Shown piece by piece: positions 54,044-62,840 of a stretch of DNA of 64,000 nt. Source of the stretch: an uncultured Duncaniella sp. (lineage in GTDB: Bacteria; Bacteroidota; Bacteroidia; Bacteroidales; Muribaculaceae); NCBI GenBank assembly GCA_910586665.1, contig CAJUIX010000002.1, positions 62,001 to 126,000 on the forward strand, in the 5' to 3' direction. The notes below the pieces were generated by a model. It worked only from the letters and a program-made list of their open reading frames with translations, was not told the DNA's origin and searched no databases. Every line of letters starts with the position of its first letter. Within the stretch, counting starts at the first letter, position 1. A program made the translations under genes and the position numbers.

Positions 54044-55693
54044 GTCGAGCAGCGACTCCAGTGCGACCGGCTCGTTGTGGTCGGTCAGATAAATCGGCTT
54101 GTTGGCCCGATAGTTTTTAGAACATAGCGAAGCGGCAGTGTCTACCAAGGCATTGCCGCTCGTCTTTATACCTGCCATGTCAAGCGCCGTCGGCGAATAG
54201 GAGCGGGATGTTGATATGAATTTACCCATGTTCACTCCGAGGGCCTCAGCCTTGGCCGGATACTCCTCACGGTATCTATCCGAAAGCCATGCGACGAAGG
54301 GGACATGGATCTGCATCAGCGTGGGGTGGGGCGATGCGTGGAGGAATCGGCCTGTATTGCTGTCAAAAATATCCTCGCCGTGGTCAGAGGTATATAGCAC
54401 CCCTCCCGCCACGCTGTCAAGCCTCTCGATGCGGCTTATGCAGTCGTCAATCAGACGGTCTGTCGCCACTATCGTATTGTCGTAGGCATTGATGAGCTTG
54501 TCACGGTTCTCACGGCTCGCATTGTCGTAATCACAGGGGACGAACAGGGCGTCTTCCTTGGAATAGCGGTCTATGTAGTTGAAGTGTGAGCCGTAGGTGT
54601 GCAGCACTACCAGCTGTTTCCTGTCTCCACGGGCTATGATTTGGTCGAGCAGCGGAAGCAGTTCTGAATCCGGCTTCTTATTCGTGTCGAGCGACAGCCC
54701 CGTGGCTCTCTCCTTTATAAAAAACGTCGTGTCACTCTCGAAGGCATAGTAGTCGATAAAGGAATGGTTGTATCGCTGGTTCGAAAGGAAGGCAGTCTTG
54801 AATCCGGCCTCTTTGAAAGCGGTGACGATACTCTTCACGCGATAGATTTCATCTTTGAAGTTGCGCGCGTCGACAGGGCCGAGGAGCATCGGGACACTCT
54901 TGTGTGTGGTGTTGCTCTCACTGTATGCCCCGGCGGAGGCATAGACCCCCTCTCTCTTGCTGAGACGCGGATTGGTCGGACGCCCATAACCGAGCAGCTG
55001 CCAGTTATCGGCACGGGCTGTCTCTCCGACAATCAGTATATATAATTCCCGTTCATCCTCCGGGTGTGTCGGCTCTGCACCATAGCTGAATCCGGCTGAT
55101 GTCTCCGTGTAGTTCCCTGTTTTTGAATTTCTATCAGCTGCGAGATAGATATTGTAGCATACATTGGCCGGATATATGTCCTTTATGATATTGCATCTGC
55201 TGCTGACGAGAAATACCGTTCCGACGAAGCATAGCGCGGCTGCTGATATGCGGTTCATCCTTAGGAAGTGCGCAGGCAGGAGGGATTTTTTCCGTATAAA
55301 GATAGTGGCCATGACGAGCGAGGGGACGTATAAGGCCACGACAAGCGATATGACCGGTAGCATATTGCCAAGCAGTTCCGACACTTCTGATACATTGGTA
55401 GTGACAAGGTTAAGAAACATATCCACAGCGATGATGCTCCTTCCGTATAGCTTCAAAAGAACAATTTGGAAGGCCGCGAAAAAGACCAACGGGAACATCA
55501 GCCATATCGTCCGCCCCAACTTGCGCGACAGGCTCATGAGCAGATATATCACACCCGCCGGAAAGCACACATTGGCCACCGCCGTGAGCACCGGCATAGG
55601 TTCCGTAAACGACAGAACCACATTCGGAATTATAAGGCTTAATAGAAAAAAATAAAAAACAATCTTAGTCACTATATCTTTTTTCGTAATCAT
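54026..55693 (-). CDS. Phosphoethanolamine transferase (EptA/PetL-like)
   Basis: 555 residues. Five hydrophobic segments in the first 170 residues (about 8-30, 36-56, 62-82, 110-132, 148-166), then a periplasmic alkaline-phosphatase-fold domain. GETARADN (223-230) carries nucleophile Thr225, and YTSDHGEDIFD and HASPHPTLMQIHVPF supply zinc and phosphate ligands. Family members add phosphoethanolamine to lipid A or core, lowering negative charge and raising polymyxin tolerance. It follows a BamA-like gene by 30 bases and ends over the 3' end of nrdJ. Confidence 0.9.
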   Translation of the reverse strand: MITKKDIVTKIVFYFFLLSLIIPNVVLSFTEPMPVLTAVANVCFPAGVIYLLMSLSRKLGRTIWLMFPLVFFAAFQIVLLKLYGRSIIAVDMFLNLVTTNVSEVSELLGNMLPVISLVVALYVPSLVMATIFIRKKSLLPAHFLRMNRISAAALCFVGTVFLVSSRCNIIKDIYPANVCYNIYLAADRNSKTGNYTETSAGFSYGAEPTHPEDERELYILIVGETARADNWQLLGYGRPTNPRLSKREGVYASAGAYSESNTTHKSVPMLLGPVDARNFKDEIYRVKSIVTAFKEAGFKTAFLSNQRYNHSFIDYYAFESDTTFFIKERATGLSLDTNKKPDSELLPLLDQIIARGDRKQLVVLHTYGSHFNYIDRYSKEDALFVPCDYDNASRENRDKLINAYDNTIVATDRLIDDCISRIERLDSVAGGVLYTSDHGEDIFDSNTGRFLHASPHPTLMQIHVPFVAWLSDRYREEYPAKAEALGVNMGKFISTSRSYSPTALDMAGIKTSGNALVDTAASLCSKNYRANKPIYLTDHNEPVALESLLDLPAAR

Positions 55694-55723
55694 CTACAAG
55701 CAGTTCGTTTTCACATTTATTTG

Positions 55724-56890
55724 TCAAAATGCCTCGTTCAGGCCGAAGGTGAAGCCGGAGGTGTGCTTGCCGAAACCGATGTCGAATCTGACATTTGAAT
55801 TCTTCTTGAATTCCCAGCGGTAGCCTATACCAACCTCGGGCAAGATGCGTTTGAACGATAGATCTTTGAATTTATGGTAGACAGTGCCCGCGCTTCCCCA
55901 TACGGCTATGCCTGAGCGACGGTAGACGCGCTGGCGAAGCTCGACGGTGATGTCAGTCTCACACTTGTCGCGGAAGCGCCCCCTGTAGTAGCCGCGCATG
56001 GCGTTTCCTCCGAGGAAGGGGAGTTTTCCCCAGGGTGTGTTGCCGTAGGTCCACTTGCCATGCACGCGGGCTGCAAGCACGGAGCCTTTCCATAGCGGGG
56101 TATAGATATTGTAACCAATCTCGGTGCTCGAAAAAGAATGGTCGCTATTACCGAGGAAGTGGGGGGAGAAGAGCTGCATGATTTCAAGCAGATGACCTTT
56201 GTTGGGATAGGTCAGGTTGTCGCGCGTGTCGGAGTGCAGCAGGAAGCCGGCGGATATTGTACAGTAGCGCAGGACTGCGTCACCCCAGGGCGTGTAGTCA
56301 CTGATGCCGTGGGCGTTTGTGTATGTCACTTCGAACATCGGACCGACGAAGATATTGTTCGGGAGCCTCCACTCATAGTCACCTGTGACTGTTATCTCGA
56401 AGAGGTTATACTTTGTCTTGTTGGCGTCGTTGTTGCCCCATTTGTAGCCTATGCCCCAAAAGTAGGTGGCGAAGGAAACGAAGTCAACGTTGTAGTGTAT
56501 GCGCCTTGTGTCGCGCGGGAAGACATGTACCCCCTCGAGTCCGGCAGAGAAATATTTCTTTGTCGAAAGACTCCCGGTGAAGGAAATATTTGATGCCGGC
56601 AGTATCGAATCTGTCGGACATGTCGAATAGTCACCCGCAATGACAATTCCCAGTCCGAGGCCCTTCTCCGATGAATAAAATGGACCTCCGAGCGGGGTGA
56701 AATTCGGGCGGCGCGTCAGCGCCCTCTTGTTGGACTGGTGGAAATATTCAATCACACGGCCCACAAGCCCGTGGCGAGGCTTCGCAGCAGCGCTGTCAGT
56801 GGATATATCGCTACTTTCTGCCCGCGACAGCAGTGGCAGAAGCATAATGCAGCTCAGAATTATTGATATTCGGCGGGATAGTTGGAACAT
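55724..56890 (-). CDS. BamA/TamA-family outer-membrane beta-barrel protein
   Basis: 388 residues, signal peptide (ending SRAES), then a C-terminal surface-antigen (D15/Omp85) barrel and no room for POTRA domains. GGNAMRGYYRGRFRDKCETDITVELRQRVYR contains the conserved RGY/F element of lid loop L6. Strand-like segments recur to the last residues (VRFDIGFGKHTSGFTFGLNEAF, ending in Phe). POTRA-less Omp85 proteins in Bacteroidota are of unclear function. It is co-directional with the phosphoethanolamine transferase gene. Confidence 0.85.
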   Translation of the reverse strand: MFQLSRRISIILSCIMLLPLLSRAESSDISTDSAAAKPRHGLVGRVIEYFHQSNKRALTRRPNFTPLGGPFYSSEKGLGLGIVIAGDYSTCPTDSILPASNISFTGSLSTKKYFSAGLEGVHVFPRDTRRIHYNVDFVSFATYFWGIGYKWGNNDANKTKYNLFEITVTGDYEWRLPNNIFVGPMFEVTYTNAHGISDYTPWGDAVLRYCTISAGFLLHSDTRDNLTYPNKGHLLEIMQLFSPHFLGNSDHSFSSTEIGYNIYTPLWKGSVLAARVHGKWTYGNTPWGKLPFLGGNAMRGYYRGRFRDKCETDITVELRQRVYRRSGIAVWGSAGTVYHKFKDLSFKRILPEVGIGYRWEFKKNSNVRFDIGFGKHTSGFTFGLNEAF

Positions 56891-56989
56891 GAAATCTGAT
56901 TTACGTTAGTTTGCTTCCGGCCTCTCGTTTTTTAATTGTCTCCGAGGCGGAATCTTATTTGAAAAAACACGAAAAGGACCTTTTTAGTT

Positions 56990-57712
56990 TCACAGAAGGC
57001 GTGTTATAGCGAGTGAGTAGATACTGACCTTAGTCGACGGCGACGACTTTTTGATTGCCTTGATGCAGTTGAGCAGCGTCGCCCCTGTGGTTATGACATC
57101 GTCGACGAGCAGTATATGCCTCCCCTTGATATCATCGCTTCGGCGGACGCTGTAGATCCCGGTAGTGTTCACGAGTCGCGCGTGGGCGTCCTTGCGCGTC
57201 TGGCTTCGGTGATAGGAGGCGCGTAGGGCGTTGACCACCGGCAGCCGTGTGACAGAGGCTATGGCCTTGCCGATTTCCTCCGCCTGGTTGTAGCCGCGAC
57301 GCAGGCGTTTGACGAAGTGGAGCGGCACCGGGACAATGGCGTCAATACCCTCGAAGAATCCTTCGGCGAGCAGCTCGCGGGCATGGAGCGATGCAAGGTG
57401 CTGCCCGACGGATGGGCGGTCGCGGTACTTGGTGTCGTGTATGAGCTTGGCATATTTGTTGTCGCGGTGGTAATAGTATAGCGAGCTTGCTCGCTCCACC
57501 GGGCATCCGACCGAGAACACCCGCTCATGAATCATATTAGGCTGGACTTTGTGGAGATTGGTCCTTGGGAGTGACAGCAGGCAGTCGAGGCAGAGCACAT
57601 TCTCCCCCTTGACGAGCACCTTCCCGCAAACAGCACACACATTCGGGAAGATTATGTTGACCAGGTCCTCGGTAAGCGAACCGAGAATACCGCTAAAGCG
57701 TCTCTTCTTCAT
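56990..57712 (-). CDS. ComF-family phosphoribosyltransferase
   Basis: 240 residues from the ATG at 57712, which lies inside the end of recX; the longer frame adds nothing family-like. An N-terminal zinc finger (NVCAVCG ... LCLDCLL, about 23-43) and the PRPP-binding loop HILLVDDVITTGATLLNCIKAI near 195 are the ComFC hallmarks, with RGYNQAEEIGKAI before it. ComF is needed for DNA uptake in competent bacteria, and its homologues are also common in non-competent ones. It overlaps recX by 20 bases. Confidence 0.92.
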   Translation of the reverse strand: MKKRRFSGILGSLTEDLVNIIFPNVCAVCGKVLVKGENVLCLDCLLSLPRTNLHKVQPNMIHERVFSVGCPVERASSLYYYHRDNKYAKLIHDTKYRDRPSVGQHLASLHARELLAEGFFEGIDAIVPVPLHFVKRLRRGYNQAEEIGKAIASVTRLPVVNALRASYHRSQTRKDAHARLVNTTGIYSVRRSDDIKGRHILLVDDVITTGATLLNCIKAIKKSSPSTKVSIYSLAITRLL

Positions 57713-58196
57713 CCGGCTTGAGATTTTCGTTGCGCATGATGTCGGCCACGAGATTGTATTCAAAGCCTCTCGTCATGGCAAACTTTATCACTTTGACCTT
57801 TGCCTCATAGCTAAGCGGCCACTCTTTCAACTGCCTCGTCTTCGCACGCATCACGCGCAGGGCCACGGCCCGGTATTCATCTTCCTCGAATTCTTCGCAG
57901 GCAGCGTCGCAGATTGTAGCCGGAAGGCGCTTCATCCGCAGGCCCTGTGCGATTTTTCTCCGTCCCCAAGAACTGAAGTGAAGCTTGTCGTGGGCATAGG
58001 CGCGGGCAAAGCGCTCGTCGTCGACAAAACTTAGTTCCTCCAGTCGCTTGATGATTTTGTCGGCGTCGGATGCTCCGAGCCCCCACGCCGACAGCTTTTT
58101 CAAGATGTCGGGGGTGCACTGCTCGCAGCGCGCACAGAGTGCGGCGGCGCGCTGGAGGGCGTTTTCGTATGAAATCGGGGCGCGGTTTCTCAGCAT
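57693..58196 (-). CDS. recX: Regulatory protein RecX
   Basis: 167 residues of three-helix repeats. Typical motifs: ALQRAAALCARCEQCTPDILKKL, FVDDERFARAYAHDKLHFSSWGRRKIAQGLRMK, and the C-terminal repeat FAMTRGFEYNLVADIM. RecX caps or inhibits RecA filaments. It starts 11 bases after the prmC stop and ends inside comF. Confidence 0.95.
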   Translation of the reverse strand: MLRNRAPISYENALQRAAALCARCEQCTPDILKKLSAWGLGASDADKIIKRLEELSFVDDERFARAYAHDKLHFSSWGRRKIAQGLRMKRLPATICDAACEEFEEDEYRAVALRVMRAKTRQLKEWPLSYEAKVKVIKFAMTRGFEYNLVADIMRNENLKPDEEETL

Positions 58197-58207
58197 GGCT
58201 CATCCTC

Positions 58208-59053
58208 CTATTTTTTCGCTATCATGAAGCGTATTTTTGAATGGATATCGGGCAGGAGCTGCACGTCAGACCATCCATCGGCTGTCATCCATGCTTTCAG
58301 CTCGTCGGCAGTCAGCGGATTGAGCTCGAAGTATAGAGTGCCGTTGTCAGCAAGAGCTGTACAGGCCATGCGGGCAATGGCCTTGTAGAATTTCAACGGG
58401 TCGTCATCTGACACAAAGAGCGCGAGACCCGGCTCATGTTCGAGCACGTTCCTGTCCATGCCGCCTTTCTCGCTCTCCATGACGTAGGGTGGATTGGAGA
58501 CGATTATATCAAAGGTCTCGTCGGGCATCCGCAAGGTCAGCGCGTCGGCCTTACGGAAGTCGACTTTCACTTTTTGCACCGCGGCGTTCTCGCGGGCTAT
58601 GGCGAGGGCTGCCTCGGATATGTCTATCGCGGTCACTGTCGGAAATTTCAATGTCTTCGCGAGGGCCACGGCTATGCAGCCGGAGCCGGTGCATACGTCA
58701 AGCACGCGCAGATTCTCGCCGCTGTTCTGTCTGACTATAAGGTCGACAAGCTCCTCCGTCTCAGGGCGGGGGATGAGCACGTCGGGAGTGACCTTGAGCG
58801 TCATGCCATACCAGTATGTGTCGCCGAATATATACTGGATAGGTTCACCGTCGAGCAGCCTCTTCACGGCCTCGTCGACGCGACTGATTGTGAAGTCTGT
58901 GACCTCTTTGTCGCTCCTCACGGCAAGTTCTGTCTGGTCCCAGCCCTTCACATGCTCCATGATGATTCTGAAGAGCCAGCGAGCTTCACCGTCGCCATAC
59001 ATCGGTGCGAGGCGCGAGCGGACGCTGTCTGAAAGTTGTCTGAGAGTTGTCAT
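58208..59053 (-). CDS. prmC: Release factor glutamine methyltransferase PrmC
   Basis: 281 residues. N-terminal helical domain, then a Rossmann methyltransferase: PETEELVDLIV, VLDVCTGSGCIAVALAK (SAM site) and the substrate motif IVSNPPYVMESE (NPPY). It methylates the GGQ glutamine of RF1/RF2. It lies between the histidine kinase and recX in one direction (27 and 11 bases). Confidence 0.96.
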   Translation of the reverse strand: MTTLRQLSDSVRSRLAPMYGDGEARWLFRIIMEHVKGWDQTELAVRSDKEVTDFTISRVDEAVKRLLDGEPIQYIFGDTYWYGMTLKVTPDVLIPRPETEELVDLIVRQNSGENLRVLDVCTGSGCIAVALAKTLKFPTVTAIDISEAALAIARENAAVQKVKVDFRKADALTLRMPDETFDIIVSNPPYVMESEKGGMDRNVLEHEPGLALFVSDDDPLKFYKAIARMACTALADNGTLYFELNPLTADELKAWMTADGWSDVQLLPDIHSKIRFMIAKK

Positions 59054-59080
59054 GGATGAGAAATGTTATTAAAGTGTGCG

Positions 59081-60283
59081 TTATGTTAGCGGTAGTTCGA
59101 TTGCGAATGTGGTTCCGACACCGATTTCCGACCTCTTCACATATATGATGCCGCCGTGGTAGTCCTCGATTATGCGCTTGGTGAGCGTCAGACCCAGGCC
59201 CCAGCCGCGGCTCTTGGTAGTGAAGCCGGGATTGAAGATCGCCGACTGGTTTTTGCGGGCTATACCCTTGCCGGTGTCGGTGACCTCGATGACGGCCTTG
59301 TTCTTCTCCGGCCTTACGGTTATTTCAATCGAGCCTTTACCCTCCATAGCGTCGACGGCATTCTTGATAAGGTTCTCCATGACCCATTCGGTAAGGGGCG
59401 GTGAGAGGGTGACAGGGAGAGGCTCGTACCACGGCTCGACCGTCAGCTTTATGCGCTGGGAGATACGCGACGACATATAGTCTGCGGCATGCTCCACGAT
59501 TTCATTGACGTCGTGAGGCTCCATCGAGGGTTTTGAGCCTATCTTAGAGAAGCGGGAGGCTATGGTGGAGAGGCGTTTGACATCCTTGTTCATCTCGGCG
59601 ACAGTCTCAGGACTTACACCTGACTCCTCGAGCAGTTCCATCCAGGCCATCAGCGATGAAATCGGAGTGCCGAGCTGGTGGGCTGTCTCCTTCGAGAGTC
59701 CGACCCATACCTTGTTCTGCTCGGCGCGCTTGGTCGACGATACGGCATAGTAGACGATGAGCACGAAGGCCATGAGCACGAGTATCTGGACGTAGGGATA
59801 GAAACTCAGGCTCTTCAACACCTTCGAATCCTCATAGTAGAGCCGCTGGTTGCCGGCATCACCCATGTCGATTTCAATGACATTGGTGCTGTGGCGCAAA
59901 TTTTCGAGTTTCTTCATCAGAAAATCGCGGTTGGCGGGACTGAGGCTGAAAAGCGCCGTCGAGTCGACCGACTCAGGGAGCGAGAAGTTGCGCTGCATGA
60001 TGATTTCGCCGCTGTCGTCGGTCAGGAGGACCGGGATTGTGCGGTTGCGCTCAATAATCGACAGTAGGAAGTCGACGTTGGCACTCCCGCCGTTGTCGGC
60101 ATTGCCGAAATTGACAATCTCGCGCGTGGCGTCGGCCCATATCTGCATCCTTTCCCTCTCCTGTTCCGACAGGTCCTTTACCAAGGAGTCGGAATAAAGA
60201 AGAAACACGCTCACGACCACCACCGACAGCAGCAGGAAGCCGATGAAGCCCTTACGGCGTATGTCATATATGTTTCTGCCCAT
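59081..60283 (-). CDS. Membrane sensor histidine kinase (no partner regulator here)
   Basis: 400 residues. Two membrane segments (about 13-31 and 162-181) enclose an extracytoplasmic sensor region of about 130 residues without a recognised fold. The dimerisation domain has the phospho-acceptor His202 (SKETAHQLGTPISSLMAW), followed by an HATPase domain with NLIKNAVDAMEGKG, DTGKGIARKN and GWGLGLTLTKRIIEDYHGG. There is no HAMP domain. No response regulator is next to it, so it is an orphan here. It starts a run with prmC-recX-comF, although a strong terminator precedes it upstream. Confidence 0.92.
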   Translation of the reverse strand: MGRNIYDIRRKGFIGFLLLSVVVVSVFLLYSDSLVKDLSEQERERMQIWADATREIVNFGNADNGGSANVDFLLSIIERNRTIPVLLTDDSGEIIMQRNFSLPESVDSTALFSLSPANRDFLMKKLENLRHSTNVIEIDMGDAGNQRLYYEDSKVLKSLSFYPYVQILVLMAFVLIVYYAVSSTKRAEQNKVWVGLSKETAHQLGTPISSLMAWMELLEESGVSPETVAEMNKDVKRLSTIASRFSKIGSKPSMEPHDVNEIVEHAADYMSSRISQRIKLTVEPWYEPLPVTLSPPLTEWVMENLIKNAVDAMEGKGSIEITVRPEKNKAVIEVTDTGKGIARKNQSAIFNPGFTTKSRGWGLGLTLTKRIIEDYHGGIIYVKRSEIGVGTTFAIELPLT

Positions 60284-60288
60284 TGCGC

Positions 60289-60351
60289 TTTAGAGAAAAA
60301 ATGGTTGCATAGAGGTTGTGCGAGTGTGTGTGACGCAGCCTCTATGCAACC
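60289..60351 (-). terminator. Terminator of the fumarase gene
   Basis: A 16-bp stem (60303-60318 with 60336-60351; one G-T pair) and a 17-base loop, followed on the minus strand by ATTTTTTCTCT. It lies 32 bases after the fumarase stop and before the kinase start. Confidence 0.85.
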
Positions 60352-60382
60352 TGCTTATGTGTTCCTTACAAGAGGAGATTTA

Positions 60383-62041
60383 TTAATGCTTGTCGTCAGT
60401 GATAGGGCAGCCCGAGCAGCGGTTGGAAATCTCGGTGAAGAAGTCGTTGCCCTTGTCGTCTACGAGAATGAAAGCTGGGAAGTCCTCGACTTCGATTTTC
60501 CATATAGCCTCCATACCGAGTTCGGGATACTCGAGGAGTTCCACTTTCTTGATACTGTTCTGGGCGAGGATGGCTGCGGGGCCGCCGATGGAGCCGAGGT
60601 AGAAGCCGCCATGCTTGTGACATGCATCGGTCACCTGCTTGCTGCGGTTACCCTTGGCAATCATCACCATCGAGCCGCCTGCGCTCTGGAACTGGTCGAC
60701 ATACGAGTCCATACGTCCGGCAGTGGTCGGGCCGAATGAGCCTGAGGGCATACCCTCCGGGGTCTTGGCGGGACCTGCGTAGTAGATAGGATGGTCCTTG
60801 AGATACTGGGGCATGGGCTCGCCCTTGTCAAGACGCTCTTTAATCTTGGCGTGTGCGATGTCACGGCCCACGATGATTGTGCCGTTGAGCGAGAGGCGGG
60901 TAGCCACGGGATATTTCGTAAGCTCGGCGAGGATTTCACTCATGGGGCGGTTAAGATCAATCTTGACTGCGTTGCCCTCGCCCTGCTTGCGATACTCCTC
61001 GGGGATGAGTTCGCCAGGGTTGCTGTCGAGTTTCTCAATCCACAGACCCTCGCGGTTGATTTTGGCCTTGATATTGCGGTCGGCAGAGCAGGATACACCG
61101 AGACCCACGGGGCAGGAAGCGCCGTGGCGGGGGAGACGGATCACACGGATGTCATGTGCGAAATATTTGCCGCCGAACTGTGCGCCGAGGCCGAGACACT
61201 CAGCCTCTTTTTTAAGGATGGCTTCAAGCTCTCTGTCGCGGAAGGCATGTCCGAGCTCGTTGCCGTGGTCAGGAAGATTATCGTAGTACTTCACCGAAGC
61301 CTTCTTCACTGTCTCGAGATTCTTTTCGGCAGATGTGCCGCCGATGACGAAGGCGATGTGATAAGGGGGACATGCAGCTGTGCCGAGGCTCTTCATCTTC
61401 TCCACGAGGAAGGGGACAAGGGTCTTGGGGTTGAGAATTGCCTTTGTCTCCTGGTAGAGATAGGTCTTGTTGGCTGAACCGCCACCCTTGGCCACGAATA
61501 GGAACTTATATTCATCACCCTCGCCGGCGTGGATGTCAATCTGGGCGGGAAGGTTGCAGCCGGTGTTGACCTCGTCATACATGGTGAGGGGCGCGTTCTG
61601 CGAGTAGCGGAGATTGTCGGTGGTGTAGGTCAGATAGACACCCTTGCTGATTTTCTCCTCATCATCACAACCTGTGTACACATTCTGACCCTTTTCGCCG
61701 TGGACGATAGCCGTGCCGGTATCCTGGCAGAAGGGGAGGGCGCCTTTGGCTGCCACCTCTGCGTTGCGAAGCATGGTGAGGGCCACAAACTTATCGTTTT
61801 CGGAAGCCTCGGGGTCGGAAAGAATCTTGGCTACCATCTCATTGTGCTCGCGACGCAGCATGAAGGCATTGTCGTGGGTACATGCACGGGCGAGGACGGT
61901 AAGAGCCTCGGGGTCAACGACGAGAAATTCGTGACCGCCCCAGTTTTCGACCTTGACATAGTCAGAAGTGAGTTTGTAGTATTCAGTAGTATCAGGTCCG
62001 AGCGGGAACATCGGCTGATATTTGAACGGTTTGGTTGCCAT
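60383..62041 (-). CDS. Class I fumarate hydratase
   Basis: 552 residues with both the alpha and beta parts in one chain, as in FumA/FumB. Iron-sulfur ligands come from [25 protein letters not shown] and NRCSGCPI; the beta part has [14 protein letters not shown] and [18 protein letters not shown]. It interconverts fumarate and malate with an oxygen-sensitive [4Fe-4S] cluster, as used in the reductive branch to succinate in gut Bacteroidales. It has its own promoter and terminator. Confidence 0.96.
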   Translation of the reverse strand: MATKPFKYQPMFPLGPDTTEYYKLTSDYVKVENWGGHEFLVVDPEALTVLARACTHDNAFMLRREHNEMVAKILSDPEASENDKFVALTMLRNAEVAAKGALPFCQDTGTAIVHGEKGQNVYTGCDDEEKISKGVYLTYTTDNLRYSQNAPLTMYDEVNTGCNLPAQIDIHAGEGDEYKFLFVAKGGGSANKTYLYQETKAILNPKTLVPFLVEKMKSLGTAACPPYHIAFVIGGTSAEKNLETVKKASVKYYDNLPDHGNELGHAFRDRELEAILKKEAECLGLGAQFGGKYFAHDIRVIRLPRHGASCPVGLGVSCSADRNIKAKINREGLWIEKLDSNPGELIPEEYRKQGEGNAVKIDLNRPMSEILAELTKYPVATRLSLNGTIIVGRDIAHAKIKERLDKGEPMPQYLKDHPIYYAGPAKTPEGMPSGSFGPTTAGRMDSYVDQFQSAGGSMVMIAKGNRSKQVTDACHKHGGFYLGSIGGPAAILAQNSIKKVELLEYPELGMEAIWKIEVEDFPAFILVDDKGNDFFTEISNRCSGCPITDDKH

Positions 62042-62087
62042 ATAAATTAAAATTTGATGATTTTTAGTCTGATAAATTCTTAGACCA

Positions 62088-62118
62088 CAAATTTACAAAC
62101 TATATTTCAAATGGCAAA
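62088..62118 (-). promoter_or_regulatory. Bacteroidota-type promoter of the fumarase gene
   Basis: Minus strand: TTTG (plus 62115-62118), 19-base spacer, TAAATTTG (plus 62088-62095), full consensus, 47 bases before the start codon. Confidence 0.75.
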
Positions 62119-62135
62119 CTAAACATTGACGCTAT

Positions 62136-62681
62136 TTAATAAATAGGAAATTTATGCCATAATTTAAGATTACTTATGTTTCCTGCGTTTGTGGAAACGT
62201 TCCTGGAAGCGGCGCTTGGGGTGGATGACGGGTAGGGTGATTGGGTGGATTCTGCAACAGTGGTTATATTTTCAGAGTCTGTCTCGGCTGCGGTTTCGAG
62301 AGTTGGATTGGTATTTTCAGATTTAGTTTCGGGCTTTTCAATGAGACTGACAGTGTCCTGAACGGCTGTTTCAGCTATGGATTTCTTTTCGGATGCTTTG
62401 ATGGCCTTTCTTTTATTTGCCCGTAGGCGCGCAGAGGCCGAGCGGGCGATTGCACGGTTAATTTCAGGTTGCAGGAGATTGAAAACCAACAGAATCTCAG
62501 CCGGAGAGTTATAGAATGGACCTAAGCCTTTGATGATATATTCGTCGACGGCCTCAATGCAGGCTTTTTCCATTGATTGCGACAGATTAATAGAACGGCA
62601 GCTTGCGGATATGCGTTCACACAGGTCGGAATAGAACTTTTTGGATACGATTTTGACTGCTTCGGGCTGATTCTTTTTCAT
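62136..62681 (-). CDS. Unknown protein with a possibly frameshifted C-terminus
   Basis: 181 residues. Residues 1-95 look folded and helical (VKIVSKKFYSDLCERISASC; GLGPFYNSPAEILLVFNLLQPEINRAIARS), then a basic stretch (ARLRANKRKAIKASEKK) and an acidic/Ser/Thr low-complexity tail. No signal peptide or membrane part. Near codon 145 the -1 frame becomes the more protein-like one: it encodes VIHPKRRFQERFHKRRKHK and stops at 62171-62173, whereas the annotated frame runs on as SASRNVSTNAGN. A one-base indel (mutation or sequencing error) or programmed frameshift is possible. I do not recognise a family; the basic tail hints at nucleic-acid binding. Confidence 0.6.
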   Translation of the reverse strand: MKKNQPEAVKIVSKKFYSDLCERISASCRSINLSQSMEKACIEAVDEYIIKGLGPFYNSPAEILLVFNLLQPEINRAIARSASARLRANKRKAIKASEKKSIAETAVQDTVSLIEKPETKSENTNPTLETAAETDSENITTVAESTQSPYPSSTPSAASRNVSTNAGNISNLKLWHKFPIY

Positions 62682-62789
62682 GGTTCGGGTTGTTTTTTAC
62701 AGGAAGTCGATTAACATTCTTCCTGCGGGGTTTAAATTTGTTTTGTTGCAACAAAGTTAAGCCCTGAAAATGCCCGAAATAGTGCGATA

Positions 62790-62827
62790 AAGCAAAAGCA
62801 GCCCGAAAAAATTTCATTTCAGGCTGC
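62790..62827 (-). terminator. Terminator of mutS2
   Basis: GCAGCC-C-GAAA (62798-62808) pairs with TTTC-A-GGCTGC (62817-62827) with one mismatch, followed on minus by TTTTGCTTT. It is 13 bases after the mutS2 stop. Confidence 0.7.
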
Positions 62828-62840
62828 CTAATAGTATATA

